From contig CANHDJ010000042.1 of NCBI GenBank assembly GCA_947459425.1, forward strand, positions 1-32,208: DNA of 32,208 bases. The letters are read 5' to 3'. The stretch is from Ignavibacteria bacterium. Its GTDB lineage: Bacteria > Bacteroidota > Ignavibacteria > Kapaibacteriales > UBA4661. The notes under the pieces are model-generated. The model searched no databases. It was not told the origin of the DNA and was given only the letters and a program-made list of their open reading frames with translations. A program made the translations under genes and the position numbers. Shown one piece after another: positions 1 through 10,712 of the stretch (position 1 is its first letter; each line of letters begins with the position of its first letter).

Positions 1-191
1 GCATATACAAGCTGTATTGAGCTACAAATGAATTTAAGCAATGTATGGTGATTTGCCAGAGTTGCATTTAATTCATTATCGCAGCATAGCGATATTGAAA
101 ATCAATACTTTAACGGGTTTTTTAGTTAAAAAAATGTCCACACTATTGTTAATCATTTCTAAAATCATTTAGAACCAAAAACCAACCACCC
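1..191. other. AT-rich region without a gene, upstream of the hsp20 leader
   Basis: I see no convincing reading frame here. The sequence is AT-rich. Positions 162-176 hold a 15-base stretch (ending TTTAGAACC) that is repeated exactly at 22337-22351, where it is one terminus of a MITE-like element, so this may be a solo end or relic of the same repeat family. Confidence 0.4.
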
Positions 192-281
192 CTGACAATC
201 TGTCCTGCCAAATTGTCGTGCCATTTCGTATCAGTCTGCCAGATCGTCATATTCTGCCCAAACTTCCTGTCAAAATGGCGG
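192..281 (+). promoter_or_regulatory. Four CTGnCA-N3-TGnC-like dyads upstream of the hsp20 cluster
   Basis: Related imperfect dyads occur at 192-205 (CTGACA ATC TGTCC), 205-218 (CTGCCA AAT TGTCG), 236-250 (CTGCCA GAT CGTCAT) and 267-281 (CTGTCA AAA TGGCGG). Each has two half sites around a three-base spacer, and the first two overlap. They lie 110-200 bases before the first hsp20 start and 35-120 bases before a TGGCACG element. Inference: binding sites for a transcription activator, perhaps a sigma-54 enhancer-binding protein, controlling the heat-shock genes. The repetition is visible; the regulator is not known. Confidence 0.4.
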
Positions 282-313
282 CAAAGCCGCATAAAATCTT
301 GCAAAAAACACTT

Positions 314-328
314 TGGCACGGTTTTTCT
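314..328 (+). promoter_or_regulatory. Possible sigma-54-type promoter of the hsp20 cluster
   Basis: TGGCACG at 314-320 matches the -24 half of the sigma-54 consensus. The expected -12 TTGC is TTCT at 325-328, so the normally invariant GC is missing. If used, transcription would start near 340, about 50 bases before the first hsp20 start codon. The -24 match together with the upstream dyads is suggestive, but the -12 defect keeps confidence low. Confidence 0.28.
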
Positions 329-391
329 TCATCTCCTCTGCGAACACACAAATCACGACCGTTTCACAAATCATTCTAAAGGAAATCCATC

Positions 392-880
392 ATGCGGAAC
401 TTCCATTATAACATCGACCCACGCGACTTCCAAAAATTCCAAGCCTTTGCCGAAACAGCAGCAGAGCGACTTGGGGATATATTCTCGGAGTTTAGCAAAA
501 ACACCAATTTTAACACGAACACGCCGCCTACGCAAGCGCAGCAGCCAACAAAAGCAAAGATGCGCCTTGATGTTGCTGAGGATGACGCGAATGTGTATGT
601 TTTCGCTGAATTGCCGGGCATTGCCAAAGAAGATGTCAACGTCACCATGAGCGAAGAGCGCGTTTTGACCATTAGCGGCGTAAAGCGCAAGCTCTATGAC
701 GACAATCTCAAAGTTGTGCGTGGCGAACGCAATTACGGCGAGTTTGCCCGCCAAATCACCATCGAACACGAAATTGAAGCAGACAAAATTTCCGCGACAT
801 TCCGCGATGGCGTTCTGACGATTACGCTTGCAAAACCGGAGCCTATCCGCCCGAAAACTGTCAATATCAATATCCAATAA
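392..880 (+). CDS. Small heat shock protein, Hsp20/alpha-crystallin family (first of three)
   Basis: This 162-residue cytosolic chaperone should bind unfolding proteins without ATP and hold them for refolding by DnaK. A variable N-terminal arm (about residues 1-55) is followed by an alpha-crystallin domain (about 56-150) with the family signature DGVLTITLAKP near residue 140. The C-terminal tail VNINIQ carries an IxI motif, which in this family docks neighbouring dimers into oligomers. The ATG at 392 is preceded by AAAGGA at 378-383. A second hsp20 starts 36 bases after its stop and a third follows, so the three are probably co-transcribed. The leader carries repeated dyads and a TGGCACG element. 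The antisense frame over 371-1210 is a shadow. Confidence 0.93.
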   Translation: MRNFHYNIDPRDFQKFQAFAETAAERLGDIFSEFSKNTNFNTNTPPTQAQQPTKAKMRLDVAEDDANVYVFAELPGIAKEDVNVTMSEERVLTISGVKRKLYDDNLKVVRGERNYGEFARQITIEHEIEADKISATFRDGVLTITLAKPEPIRPKTVNINIQ

Positions 881-916
881 ATTCTGTCCATCATCAACAT
901 TTCTCTCATAACAGCT

Positions 917-1390
917 ATGACAACGAATATTTATCGCCCCATGACGCGCCTTATCAACGAATTGAACTATCGCGTCAATAATATGCCTCGCTATGCCGAC
1001 CAAGCATTTGCTTTCGCTAATTCTTACGTTCCGGCAGTAAATGTCGAATTTAAGAATGTGATTCTCACGCCGCGTGTTGATGCGGTAGAGACGGATGCTC
1101 ACTACACGCTTTTGGTCGAGCTTGCGGGCGTTGCAAAAGAAGATGTCCAAGTTACCGTCGAAGACCAAGTCTTGACGATTAAAGGCGAGAAAAAACGCCC
1201 GGAATCGCATAACGACGTGCGCTTCGTCAGCAAAGGTCGCCGTTTTGGTAAATTTGAACGTGCGTTCAAATTGGCAGAAAATGTTGATGCTACAAGCATT
1301 AGCGCCGAGTTTGCCAACGGTATTTTGACACTCACACTTCCAAAAATCGAAGTGAAAAAACCAGAACCGACAACCGTAGAAATTAAGTAA
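917..1390 (+). CDS. Small heat shock protein, Hsp20/alpha-crystallin family (second of three)
   Basis: A 157-residue Hsp20 paralogue with an N-terminal arm of about 50 residues, an alpha-crystallin domain (LVELAGVAKEDVQVTVED in the middle) and the signature ANGILTLTLPK near residue 140. The tail TTVEIK gives a VxI version of the IxI oligomerisation motif. The ATG at 917 has no clear Shine-Dalgarno sequence, which is common in Bacteroidota, or it may rely on readthrough from the gene upstream. It is much more similar to its neighbours in the crystallin domain than in the arm, as expected for duplicated genes whose arms diverge to change client range. A strong hairpin follows its stop. Confidence 0.92.
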   Translation: MTTNIYRPMTRLINELNYRVNNMPRYADQAFAFANSYVPAVNVEFKNVILTPRVDAVETDAHYTLLVELAGVAKEDVQVTVEDQVLTIKGEKKRPESHNDVRFVSKGRRFGKFERAFKLAENVDATSISAEFANGILTLTLPKIEVKKPEPTTVEIK

Positions 1391-1403
1391 TCATGCTGTT
1401 TTG

Positions 1404-1439
1404 AGTGGAGAAGGTTGCTCAAAAGCGCCCTTCTCCACT
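1404..1439 (+). promoter_or_regulatory. Intercistronic hairpin between hsp20 genes 2 and 3
   Basis: Perfect 11-bp inverted repeat: 1404-1414 (AGTGGAGAAGG) pairs with 1429-1439, loop 14 bases. No U-tract follows, so it is not a standard terminator. It may slow exonuclease or act as an RNA-processing or attenuation point that gives the third hsp20 a different expression level. Confidence 0.5.
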
Positions 1440-1489
1440 TAGGGCAAATTCCACTTCACAATCACACTCAAATTTCAAGGAGAACAGCC

Positions 1490-1975
1490 ATGAGCAATCT
1501 CACACGCTTCGAGCCGTTCCGCGAAATGGAACGCATGACCAACGAAATGAGCCGCCAAATGGACTCGCTCTTTCGTTCATTCGATTCCGATTTTGGGAAT
1601 AACTCGTTCCGTCGTTTTTTAGCGGATAACGTCCTAAACCGTCCTTTCGCACCTCGCGTGGATATTGCCGAAGATGCGGCGAATATGTATCTGCACGTTG
1701 AATTAGCGGGCTTGGCAAAAGAAGATGTTCAACTCTCCGTCAGCGATGATCGTATTTTGACCATCAAAGGCGAACGCAAAAACGAGCATAAAGACGAGGG
1801 CAAAAATTATGTCCGCGTTGAGCGGGTATATGGCGAGTTTTCGCGCTCATTTCAATTGCCGGATAACGTGAAATCGGATGCCGTCGATGCAAAATTCGAG
1901 AATGGCGTTTTGAATATCACACTTCCCAAAACGGAAGAAACGAAGCCCAAGCACGTTGCGGTAGAAATTAAGTAA
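1490..1975 (+). CDS. Small heat shock protein, Hsp20/alpha-crystallin family (third of three)
   Basis: A 161-residue Hsp20. The N-terminal arm contains MERMTNEMSRQMDSLFRSF, the amphipathic segment typical of the widespread class A bacterial Hsp20. The alpha-crystallin domain spans about residues 50-145 with ENGVLNITLPKTE near its end, and the tail VAVEIK supplies a VxI motif. I chose the ATG at 1490 over an upstream in-frame start at 1415 because AAGGAGA lies just before it and because the longer version would begin inside the intercistronic hairpin. It is the most canonical of the three copies. A long terminator-like hairpin lies 113 bases after the stop. Confidence 0.93.
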   Translation: MSNLTRFEPFREMERMTNEMSRQMDSLFRSFDSDFGNNSFRRFLADNVLNRPFAPRVDIAEDAANMYLHVELAGLAKEDVQLSVSDDRILTIKGERKNEHKDEGKNYVRVERVYGEFSRSFQLPDNVKSDAVDAKFENGVLNITLPKTEETKPKHVAVEIK

Positions 1976-2088
1976 GGATTGGTAGAAAAAGGTGCGGAGT
2001 GCGAACATTGGTTCGTGAGAAAATTTCTCGAAAAGCGTTTGCACTCCGATATTTCTCGCATATTTGCTATATTTGCCGTCCGCAATAC

Positions 2089-2126
2089 CGAATGAGAGCG
2101 CAAACACGTCTTTGCTCTCTCATTCG
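2089..2126 (+). terminator. Terminator-like hairpin after the hsp20 cluster
   Basis: 2089-2104 pairs with 2111-2126 (16 bp, one mismatch, six-base loop), followed by TTATTCC. A second, weaker inverted repeat lies upstream (1994-2005 with 2037-2048). The hairpin separates the hsp20 genes from the HEPN gene 49 bases downstream. The U-tract is poor. Confidence 0.55.
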
Positions 2127-2174
2127 TTATTCCGAGCGAACCCTTGATTTGGCGATACTTTTGTCAGTGTTCAC

Positions 2175-2555
2175 GTGAAAGAATCCTTTATTAGCCGCGC
2201 AAAAGAAAATCTTGCTGTCGCCGAAGCAACATTCGCCGCAGGGCAATACAATGCCTGTGCAAACCGCGCATATTACGCGGCGTTTCATGCGGCGATTGAG
2301 GCACTCAAGCATTATGGTTTTGTTCCCGTTATAGACCACAAGCGCGTTCAGGCGGATTTCAGCCAATATCTTGTCCATCGTCGAAAGATATTTCCATCTG
2401 CATTGAAGTCGTATTTGTCAGAGTTGATGCTTGTACGCTCTGATGCCGATTACAAGCGTGAAGTAAGCCGCAAAGACGCTTCGGTACAACTCAAAAAAGC
2501 ACAAGAATTTGTTTCCGCAATTTTGAAAGCCATCGAACATGATACGCACCATTGA
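2175..2555 (+). CDS. HEPN domain protein (small HEPN, toxin-like)
   Basis: A 126-residue all-helical protein of the small HEPN type (PF05168-like). The HEPN core motif RX4-6H is present as R31-AYYAAF-H38 within NRAYYAAFHAAIEAL, the pattern found in HEPN ribonuclease toxins of HEPN/MNT modules. The only reasonable start is GTG at 2175. Its end overlaps the next gene by 17 bases, which implies translational coupling and a two-protein module. By family knowledge, such HEPN proteins cleave RNA and are silenced by a nucleotidyltransferase partner that modifies a tyrosine near the motif. Here the partner looks catalytically empty. The motif is intact, so I lean towards an active or recently active RNase, but a purely structural role is possible. 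Confidence 0.82.
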   Translation: MKESFISRAKENLAVAEATFAAGQYNACANRAYYAAFHAAIEALKHYGFVPVIDHKRVQADFSQYLVHRRKIFPSALKSYLSELMLVRSDADYKREVSRKDASVQLKKAQEFVSAILKAIEHDTHH

Positions 2556-2865
2556 CTTTGACACAATTAATCTCGGCGGCATTCCCATTACCGTAAAAAT
2601 GGATCTCAATTCCAAGCAGCGAGAATTAGCTGACTATGTTGTTTCTGAACTTCACCGTCGCTATCCTCAAATTCATGCAGCAGTCTATGAGCCTGTTCCA
2701 ACGTATTCGGATTATCTGCAAATTGATATTCTGGTTGAAGATACAGATGAGGACACGATAATTGAAATCCGCACGGCAGGCGCAGATATTGTTTCGGATA
2801 TTTTAGTTGATTACGGTTACATGATGCTTGTTGGCGTGTATGCGAATCAGCCGGAACTCGTATAG
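2539..2865 (+). CDS. HEPN partner, resembles a nucleotidyltransferase without catalytic motif
   Basis: A 108-residue protein whose start lies inside the HEPN gene. The order of elements looks like a minimal nucleotidyltransferase (MNT) fold: helix with ELHRRYP at about 40-46, a strand, then SDYLQIDILVED where MNT proteins have SDIDLLV, a helix (IRTAGADIVSDILVDYG) and a final strand. The GS-x(n)-DxD catalytic signature is absent: there is no GS before the strand and only a single Asp in QIDILV. I therefore read it as a degenerate MNT that may neutralise the HEPN protein by binding. The fold is inferred from the pattern and gene context; no family name is certain. Confidence 0.6.
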   Translation: MIRTIDFDTINLGGIPITVKMDLNSKQRELADYVVSELHRRYPQIHAAVYEPVPTYSDYLQIDILVEDTDEDTIIEIRTAGADIVSDILVDYGYMMLVGVYANQPELV

Positions 2866-2878
2866 AAGCGGTGTCTAA

Positions 2879-5020
<2,142 letters not shown>

Positions 5021-5041
5021 ACGACAAAACAAAGTGTAAAA

Positions 5042-5093
5042 AATAATGCTCGTTGTGTGGCTTGACTGCTGCACGGCGAGCATTATTGTTTTC
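5042..5093 (+). terminator. Terminator of dnaK
   Basis: Perfect 11-bp arms AATAATGCTCG (5042-5052) and its complement (5077-5087), followed by GTTTTC. It sits 21 bases after the dnaK stop. The 24-base loop contains further weak pairing. Confidence 0.7.
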
Positions 5094-5186
5094 GGTAATT
5101 GGGGTAATTATCCATTATTACAATGGCGACAGAAGGAAGGGACGGTCAGGTGCAAGAATATGGGCAATCTCGTTGGCAAAGGTCGT

Positions 5187-5229
5187 AAAAAAAAACGTGT
5201 AGCCCACATAAAAACAGAAGCTACACGTT
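5187..5229 (-). terminator. Rho-independent terminator of pckG
   Basis: On the minus strand a 10-bp stem (5229-5220 with 5203-5194, AACGTGTAGC/GCTACACGTT) is followed directly by a run of U residues (A-run 5187-5195 on the plus strand). It lies 31 bases past the pckG stop and faces the dnaK terminator, as expected for convergent genes. Confidence 0.85.
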
Positions 5230-5259
5230 TGATGAATACCTCATATCGAACCGAAATAC

Positions 5260-7131
5260 TTACTCCGCCCGTTCCGGCTCCAAGTGCCAATGTTCCGGCG
5301 AGCGCCACAGACTGGATTGCATAAGCTCGCGCATCCAGATAAATTCTTTCGGAAGGCGGTCGTAGAGTTTGGCGAAGAGTTCTTCGTGGGAGAGAACTTC
5401 CTGTTTCCATGCCTCGCGGTCAACGGTCATCAGTTCGTCAAATTTTTCGGGTGAAAAATCCTCCAAGCCTTTCCATGACAAATCTTCATAGCGTGGCATC
5501 CACCCAAGAGGGCTTTCGCTTGCCGCCGCACGACCTTGTACGCGGTCAACCACCCATTTCAAGACACGCATATTTTGTCCGAATCCGGGCCAAAGGAACT
5601 TACCATCTTTGTTTTTACGGAACCAATTCACCCCAAAAATGCGCGGCGGGTTCGGCAGTTCGCGCCCGAATTGCAGCCAATGATTGAAGTGGTCGCCGAC
5701 GTGATAACCGCAGAAGGGTAGCATCGCAAAGGGGTCGCGGCGCACTTGCCCGATAGTCCCTGCGGCGGCGGCGGTCATCTCAGAGCCAATCGTAGCGGCA
5801 AGATAGACACCAAAATTCCAATTCACCGCCTGATATACCAGTGGAACAGTTGTTGCACGACGACCACCAAAAACAAACGCCGCAATCGGTACACCATTTG
5901 GATTTTCCCATTCTTTATCAATCACGGGACATTGGTGAGCAGGTGCGGTAAATCTGGCGTTGGGGTGAGCGGCTTTTCTGCCGGTTTCTTTGGCAATAGC
6001 AGGAGTCCATACTTGCCCTTGCCAGTCAATAAGTTCCGGCGGCGGCGTGTCGGTCATATCTTCCCACCAAACATCGCCATCGGGCGTAAGGGCGCAGTTG
6101 GTGAAAATCGTATTGCTTTTGATGGTTTCCATTGCGTTGGGATTGGATTTATAAGACGTGCCGGGCGCAACGCCGAAGAATCCTGCTTCGGGGTTGATAG
6201 CGTAGAGTTTGCCATCGTCGCCTGTTTTTATCCACGCAATGTCGTCACCAACGGTTGTAACCTTATATCCTTCAAATCCTTGTGGCGGGATGAGCATTGC
6301 CAAATTGGTCTTGCCACACGCGCTGGGGAATGCAGCCGCAAGGTAGGTTTTTGTTTTTTGCGGGTCTTCCACGCCGACGATAAGCATATGTTCCGCTAAC
6401 CAGCCTTCATCCCGCGCCATCGTTGAGGCAATGCGGAGTGCGAAGCATTTTTTGCCCAAAAGCGCATTGCCGCCGTAGCCAGATCCATACGACCAGATTT
6501 CACGCTCTTCGGGGAAATGGACAATATATTTTTGATCTTTGTTGCAGGGCCACGCTACGTCCTGCTGTCCGGGCGAAAGTGGCGCGCCGACCGAGTGCAT
6601 ACACGGCACAAAATCATGATTTCCAAGAACATCCCAAACCTTTTTGCCCATGCGGGTCATAATTTTCATATTGACGGCAGCATACGCCGAATCGGTGAGT
6701 TGTATGCCGATTTGAGCAATCCGCGACCCCAATGGTCCCATGCTGAACGGCACAACGTACATGGTGCGCCCTTGCATACATCCATCAAAAATTTTGGCGA
6801 GAGTAGAGCGCATTTCGCGGGGGTTGATCCAGTTATTCGTTGGTCCGGCATCTTCTTTGCGGCGGCTGCAAATGTAGGTGCGGTCTTCGACACGGGCAAC
6901 GTCGCTGGGGTCGGAGAGCGCAAGAAAGCTATTAGGGCGCTTTGCTGGATTAAGGCGCTTGAAGGTACCGCTTTGCACCATTTGTTCGCAGAGCGTTTGA
7001 TATTCTTCATCCGAGCCGTCGCAAAAATGGACGTTGTCGGGCTTGCACAACGCAACCATCTCGTGGAACCACGCTTTGAACCTATCGTTCTTCACGTACT
7101 CAGGAAGGGAAACATTGACCGTCGCGCTCAT
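5260..7131 (-). CDS. pckG: Phosphoenolpyruvate carboxykinase (GTP)
   Basis: This enzyme (EC 4.1.1.32) interconverts oxaloacetate plus GTP with phosphoenolpyruvate, CO2 and GDP, the entry to gluconeogenesis or an anaplerotic step. At 623 residues it has the normal length of the GTP class. The P-loop [13 protein letters not shown] is at 268-280, with the reactive Cys of this class at 272 and Lys at 274. GDDIAW (295-300) is the second metal/phosphate motif, and [13 protein letters not shown] follows. The ATP-class enzyme has a different architecture. The ATG at 7131 is preceded by GGAG at 7142-7139. The gene stands alone, with its own terminator and a 369-base upstream region. Confidence 0.97.
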   Translation of the reverse strand: MSATVNVSLPEYVKNDRFKAWFHEMVALCKPDNVHFCDGSDEEYQTLCEQMVQSGTFKRLNPAKRPNSFLALSDPSDVARVEDRTYICSRRKEDAGPTNNWINPREMRSTLAKIFDGCMQGRTMYVVPFSMGPLGSRIAQIGIQLTDSAYAAVNMKIMTRMGKKVWDVLGNHDFVPCMHSVGAPLSPGQQDVAWPCNKDQKYIVHFPEEREIWSYGSGYGGNALLGKKCFALRIASTMARDEGWLAEHMLIVGVEDPQKTKTYLAAAFPSACGKTNLAMLIPPQGFEGYKVTTVGDDIAWIKTGDDGKLYAINPEAGFFGVAPGTSYKSNPNAMETIKSNTIFTNCALTPDGDVWWEDMTDTPPPELIDWQGQVWTPAIAKETGRKAAHPNARFTAPAHQCPVIDKEWENPNGVPIAAFVFGGRRATTVPLVYQAVNWNFGVYLAATIGSEMTAAAAGTIGQVRRDPFAMLPFCGYHVGDHFNHWLQFGRELPNPPRIFGVNWFRKNKDGKFLWPGFGQNMRVLKWVVDRVQGRAAASESPLGWMPRYEDLSWKGLEDFSPEKFDELMTVDREAWKQEVLSHEELFAKLYDRLPKEFIWMRELMQSSLWRSPEHWHLEPERAE

Positions 7132-7500
7132 AATATTACTCCGTTTAGAAAAAGAAAAGAGATGAGTTGTAGCCTATTGTTGAAAATTCCCACACACGGT
7201 GCGCTGCGATGTTCGGGTAGTATTTCACTCACAGCGAAATTTTGAACACGGCGCAAAATTACAAAAGTTCGGATTACAACACCAGAAAAATTCTTGTGTT
7301 TTTCGGAGAGTCTTCTGCCAATTGTTGGTGATCAGCCTTCAGAAGCAAGACATGATGAAGAATTGAGAGCGTGAGCAGGATTTGCATCAGCAAGCAACGA
7401 GTGCATTGCATCTGCCCGCCACTGAAGACAATCTGCGCCTCAAACGTAAGTGATGATGCTCTGGCACAGTGCCTACTGTTTCCCGAAGTGACTTCTTTTC
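7132..7500 (-). other. Spacer between ligA and pckG, no convincing gene
   Basis: The stretch should hold the pckG promoter and the end of the ligA transcript. The only sizeable frame (76 codons, minus strand, starting GTG over the ligA stop) has no recognisable domain, no independent ribosome site and a composition rich in Cys, His and Leu, so I do not call it. I see no strong hairpin terminator after ligA. Confidence 0.45.
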
Positions 7501-9612
<2,112 letters not shown>

Positions 9613-9651
9613 TTATTTCGTAACTGGTCAGGTCTCAAGGTGATTTTACTC

Positions 9652-9761
9652 ATTCGCCCCCTTGACAAAGGGGGAACGGGGGATTTGCTGCATACAACGA
9701 ATGATTTCAAGTGGTATTCAGACGTTTAATCCCCCGTTCCCCCTTTGTCAAGGGGGCGAAT
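9652..9761. repeat. Perfect 34-bp inverted repeat (REP/MITE-like) upstream of ligA
   Basis: Arms 9652-9685 and 9728-9761 are exact reverse complements, separated by 42 bases. Each arm contains C5TTGACAAAG5, which is itself a hairpin with 7-bp arms and a GACA loop, and a further C5/G5 block. Such G5/C5-rich extragenic palindromes are usually dispersed repeats. It lies between the start of ligA (9594) and the stop of the 3D-domain lipoprotein gene (9795), so it may also end the latter's transcript and insulate ligA. Confidence 0.85.
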
Positions 9762-9794
9762 ACGACAGCTTTTTGTGTATCGGCATAGTTACAA

Positions 9795-10616
9795 TTACCT
9801 CTCCGTGTTTATTTCGTGGTAGCCGCGTAGTATCTCAATGATATGCGCATTCTGGACAGTCAATGCTGGAAACGTAGCGCTGGACTTGTTTCGGACGACA
9901 TTCGGAAAAGGATTTTTGCGATAGACACCCGTAAATACGTCAATGTGGTTGCCTTTGATGGCTCCGCCAATATCGCCGGCGAAAAAGTATCCGTCATGGA
10001 GAACTTTTTTGCCGGATGGAAGTTCGATTTCTAGTCCCCGTGCGGCGGGAATGTACACCACCGAACCGATAGGGTAAAACGTCGTATCAACAGCAATTGT
10101 GCGGAACGGCACTAATATCAAGCCTTTCACGCCGTCGCCGAACTCGCCTCGTGCGTAAGCGTAGCGTGTCCGCCCGATAGCTTCGGGCTTGATAAGCGGA
10201 CTTTTGAAATATTTCGAGCAATCTACTTGCAAATCTTTACCGCGCCCGGCGTAGTTGTAGGTGCGCATTTTTCCCGAAGAATCTTTCACTTGGATTGTTC
10301 CCTCCACACCGCCAAAACACCAATCCGATTCGCTCAAATTCACGCCAAAACTATTGCCATTCATATCCAAAAGCGCATGACCATTGGCGTTGGTGGCTTC
10401 GGCATAATGTACATAATATTGCGTTGCCCAAAGCTGGCTCTCGGCAGCGTTTTGTGCCGAAGCATTTTGAACGGCATTTTGTGGCGCATATTCCGGCAAA
10501 CCAAAAGCATATTCTGAGAGAGAGGAACGATTCGGTGTCATCCCGGATTGCGCTGTGGCACAGGAATGGAGCAATATAGCGCTTAAAGAAAGAGATAGGA
10601 TGTTGAGAAGACGCAT
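9795..10616 (-). CDS. 3D-domain (MltA C-terminal-like) lipoprotein
   Basis: A 273-residue exported protein. A short signal peptide ends in the lipobox-like LHSC with Cys19, so it is probably a lipoprotein. A low-complexity segment rich in Gln, Asn and Ala (about 38-58) follows. The C-terminal part contains the 3D-domain signature GDIGGAIKGNHIDVF at about 220-235, whose conserved aspartates line the active site in MltA and related lytic transglycosylases. The upstream part, YYVHYAEATNANG onward, resembles the N-terminal portion of MltA-like cell-wall proteins only weakly. Likely role: peptidoglycan remodelling or resuscitation-like activity in the periplasm. Substrate specificity cannot be read from the sequence. 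Confidence 0.8.
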   Translation of the reverse strand: MRLLNILSLSLSAILLHSCATAQSGMTPNRSSLSEYAFGLPEYAPQNAVQNASAQNAAESQLWATQYYVHYAEATNANGHALLDMNGNSFGVNLSESDWCFGGVEGTIQVKDSSGKMRTYNYAGRGKDLQVDCSKYFKSPLIKPEAIGRTRYAYARGEFGDGVKGLILVPFRTIAVDTTFYPIGSVVYIPAARGLEIELPSGKKVLHDGYFFAGDIGGAIKGNHIDVFTGVYRKNPFPNVVRNKSSATFPALTVQNAHIIEILRGYHEINTER

Positions 10617-10712
10617 TGTAGAAATAGCGTTGATTATTGAATATTGAGGTTGCGTAATTTTTTATCACATTTTTTTTGCCGCGCCAAAAACGTGCCGCCG
10701 TTGAAATTAGCA

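Noticed and set aside
371..1210. 279-codon minus-strand frame over two hsp20 genes
   Set aside because: Antisense shadow of the crystallin domains; composition is rich in Arg, Phe and Cys and matches no family.
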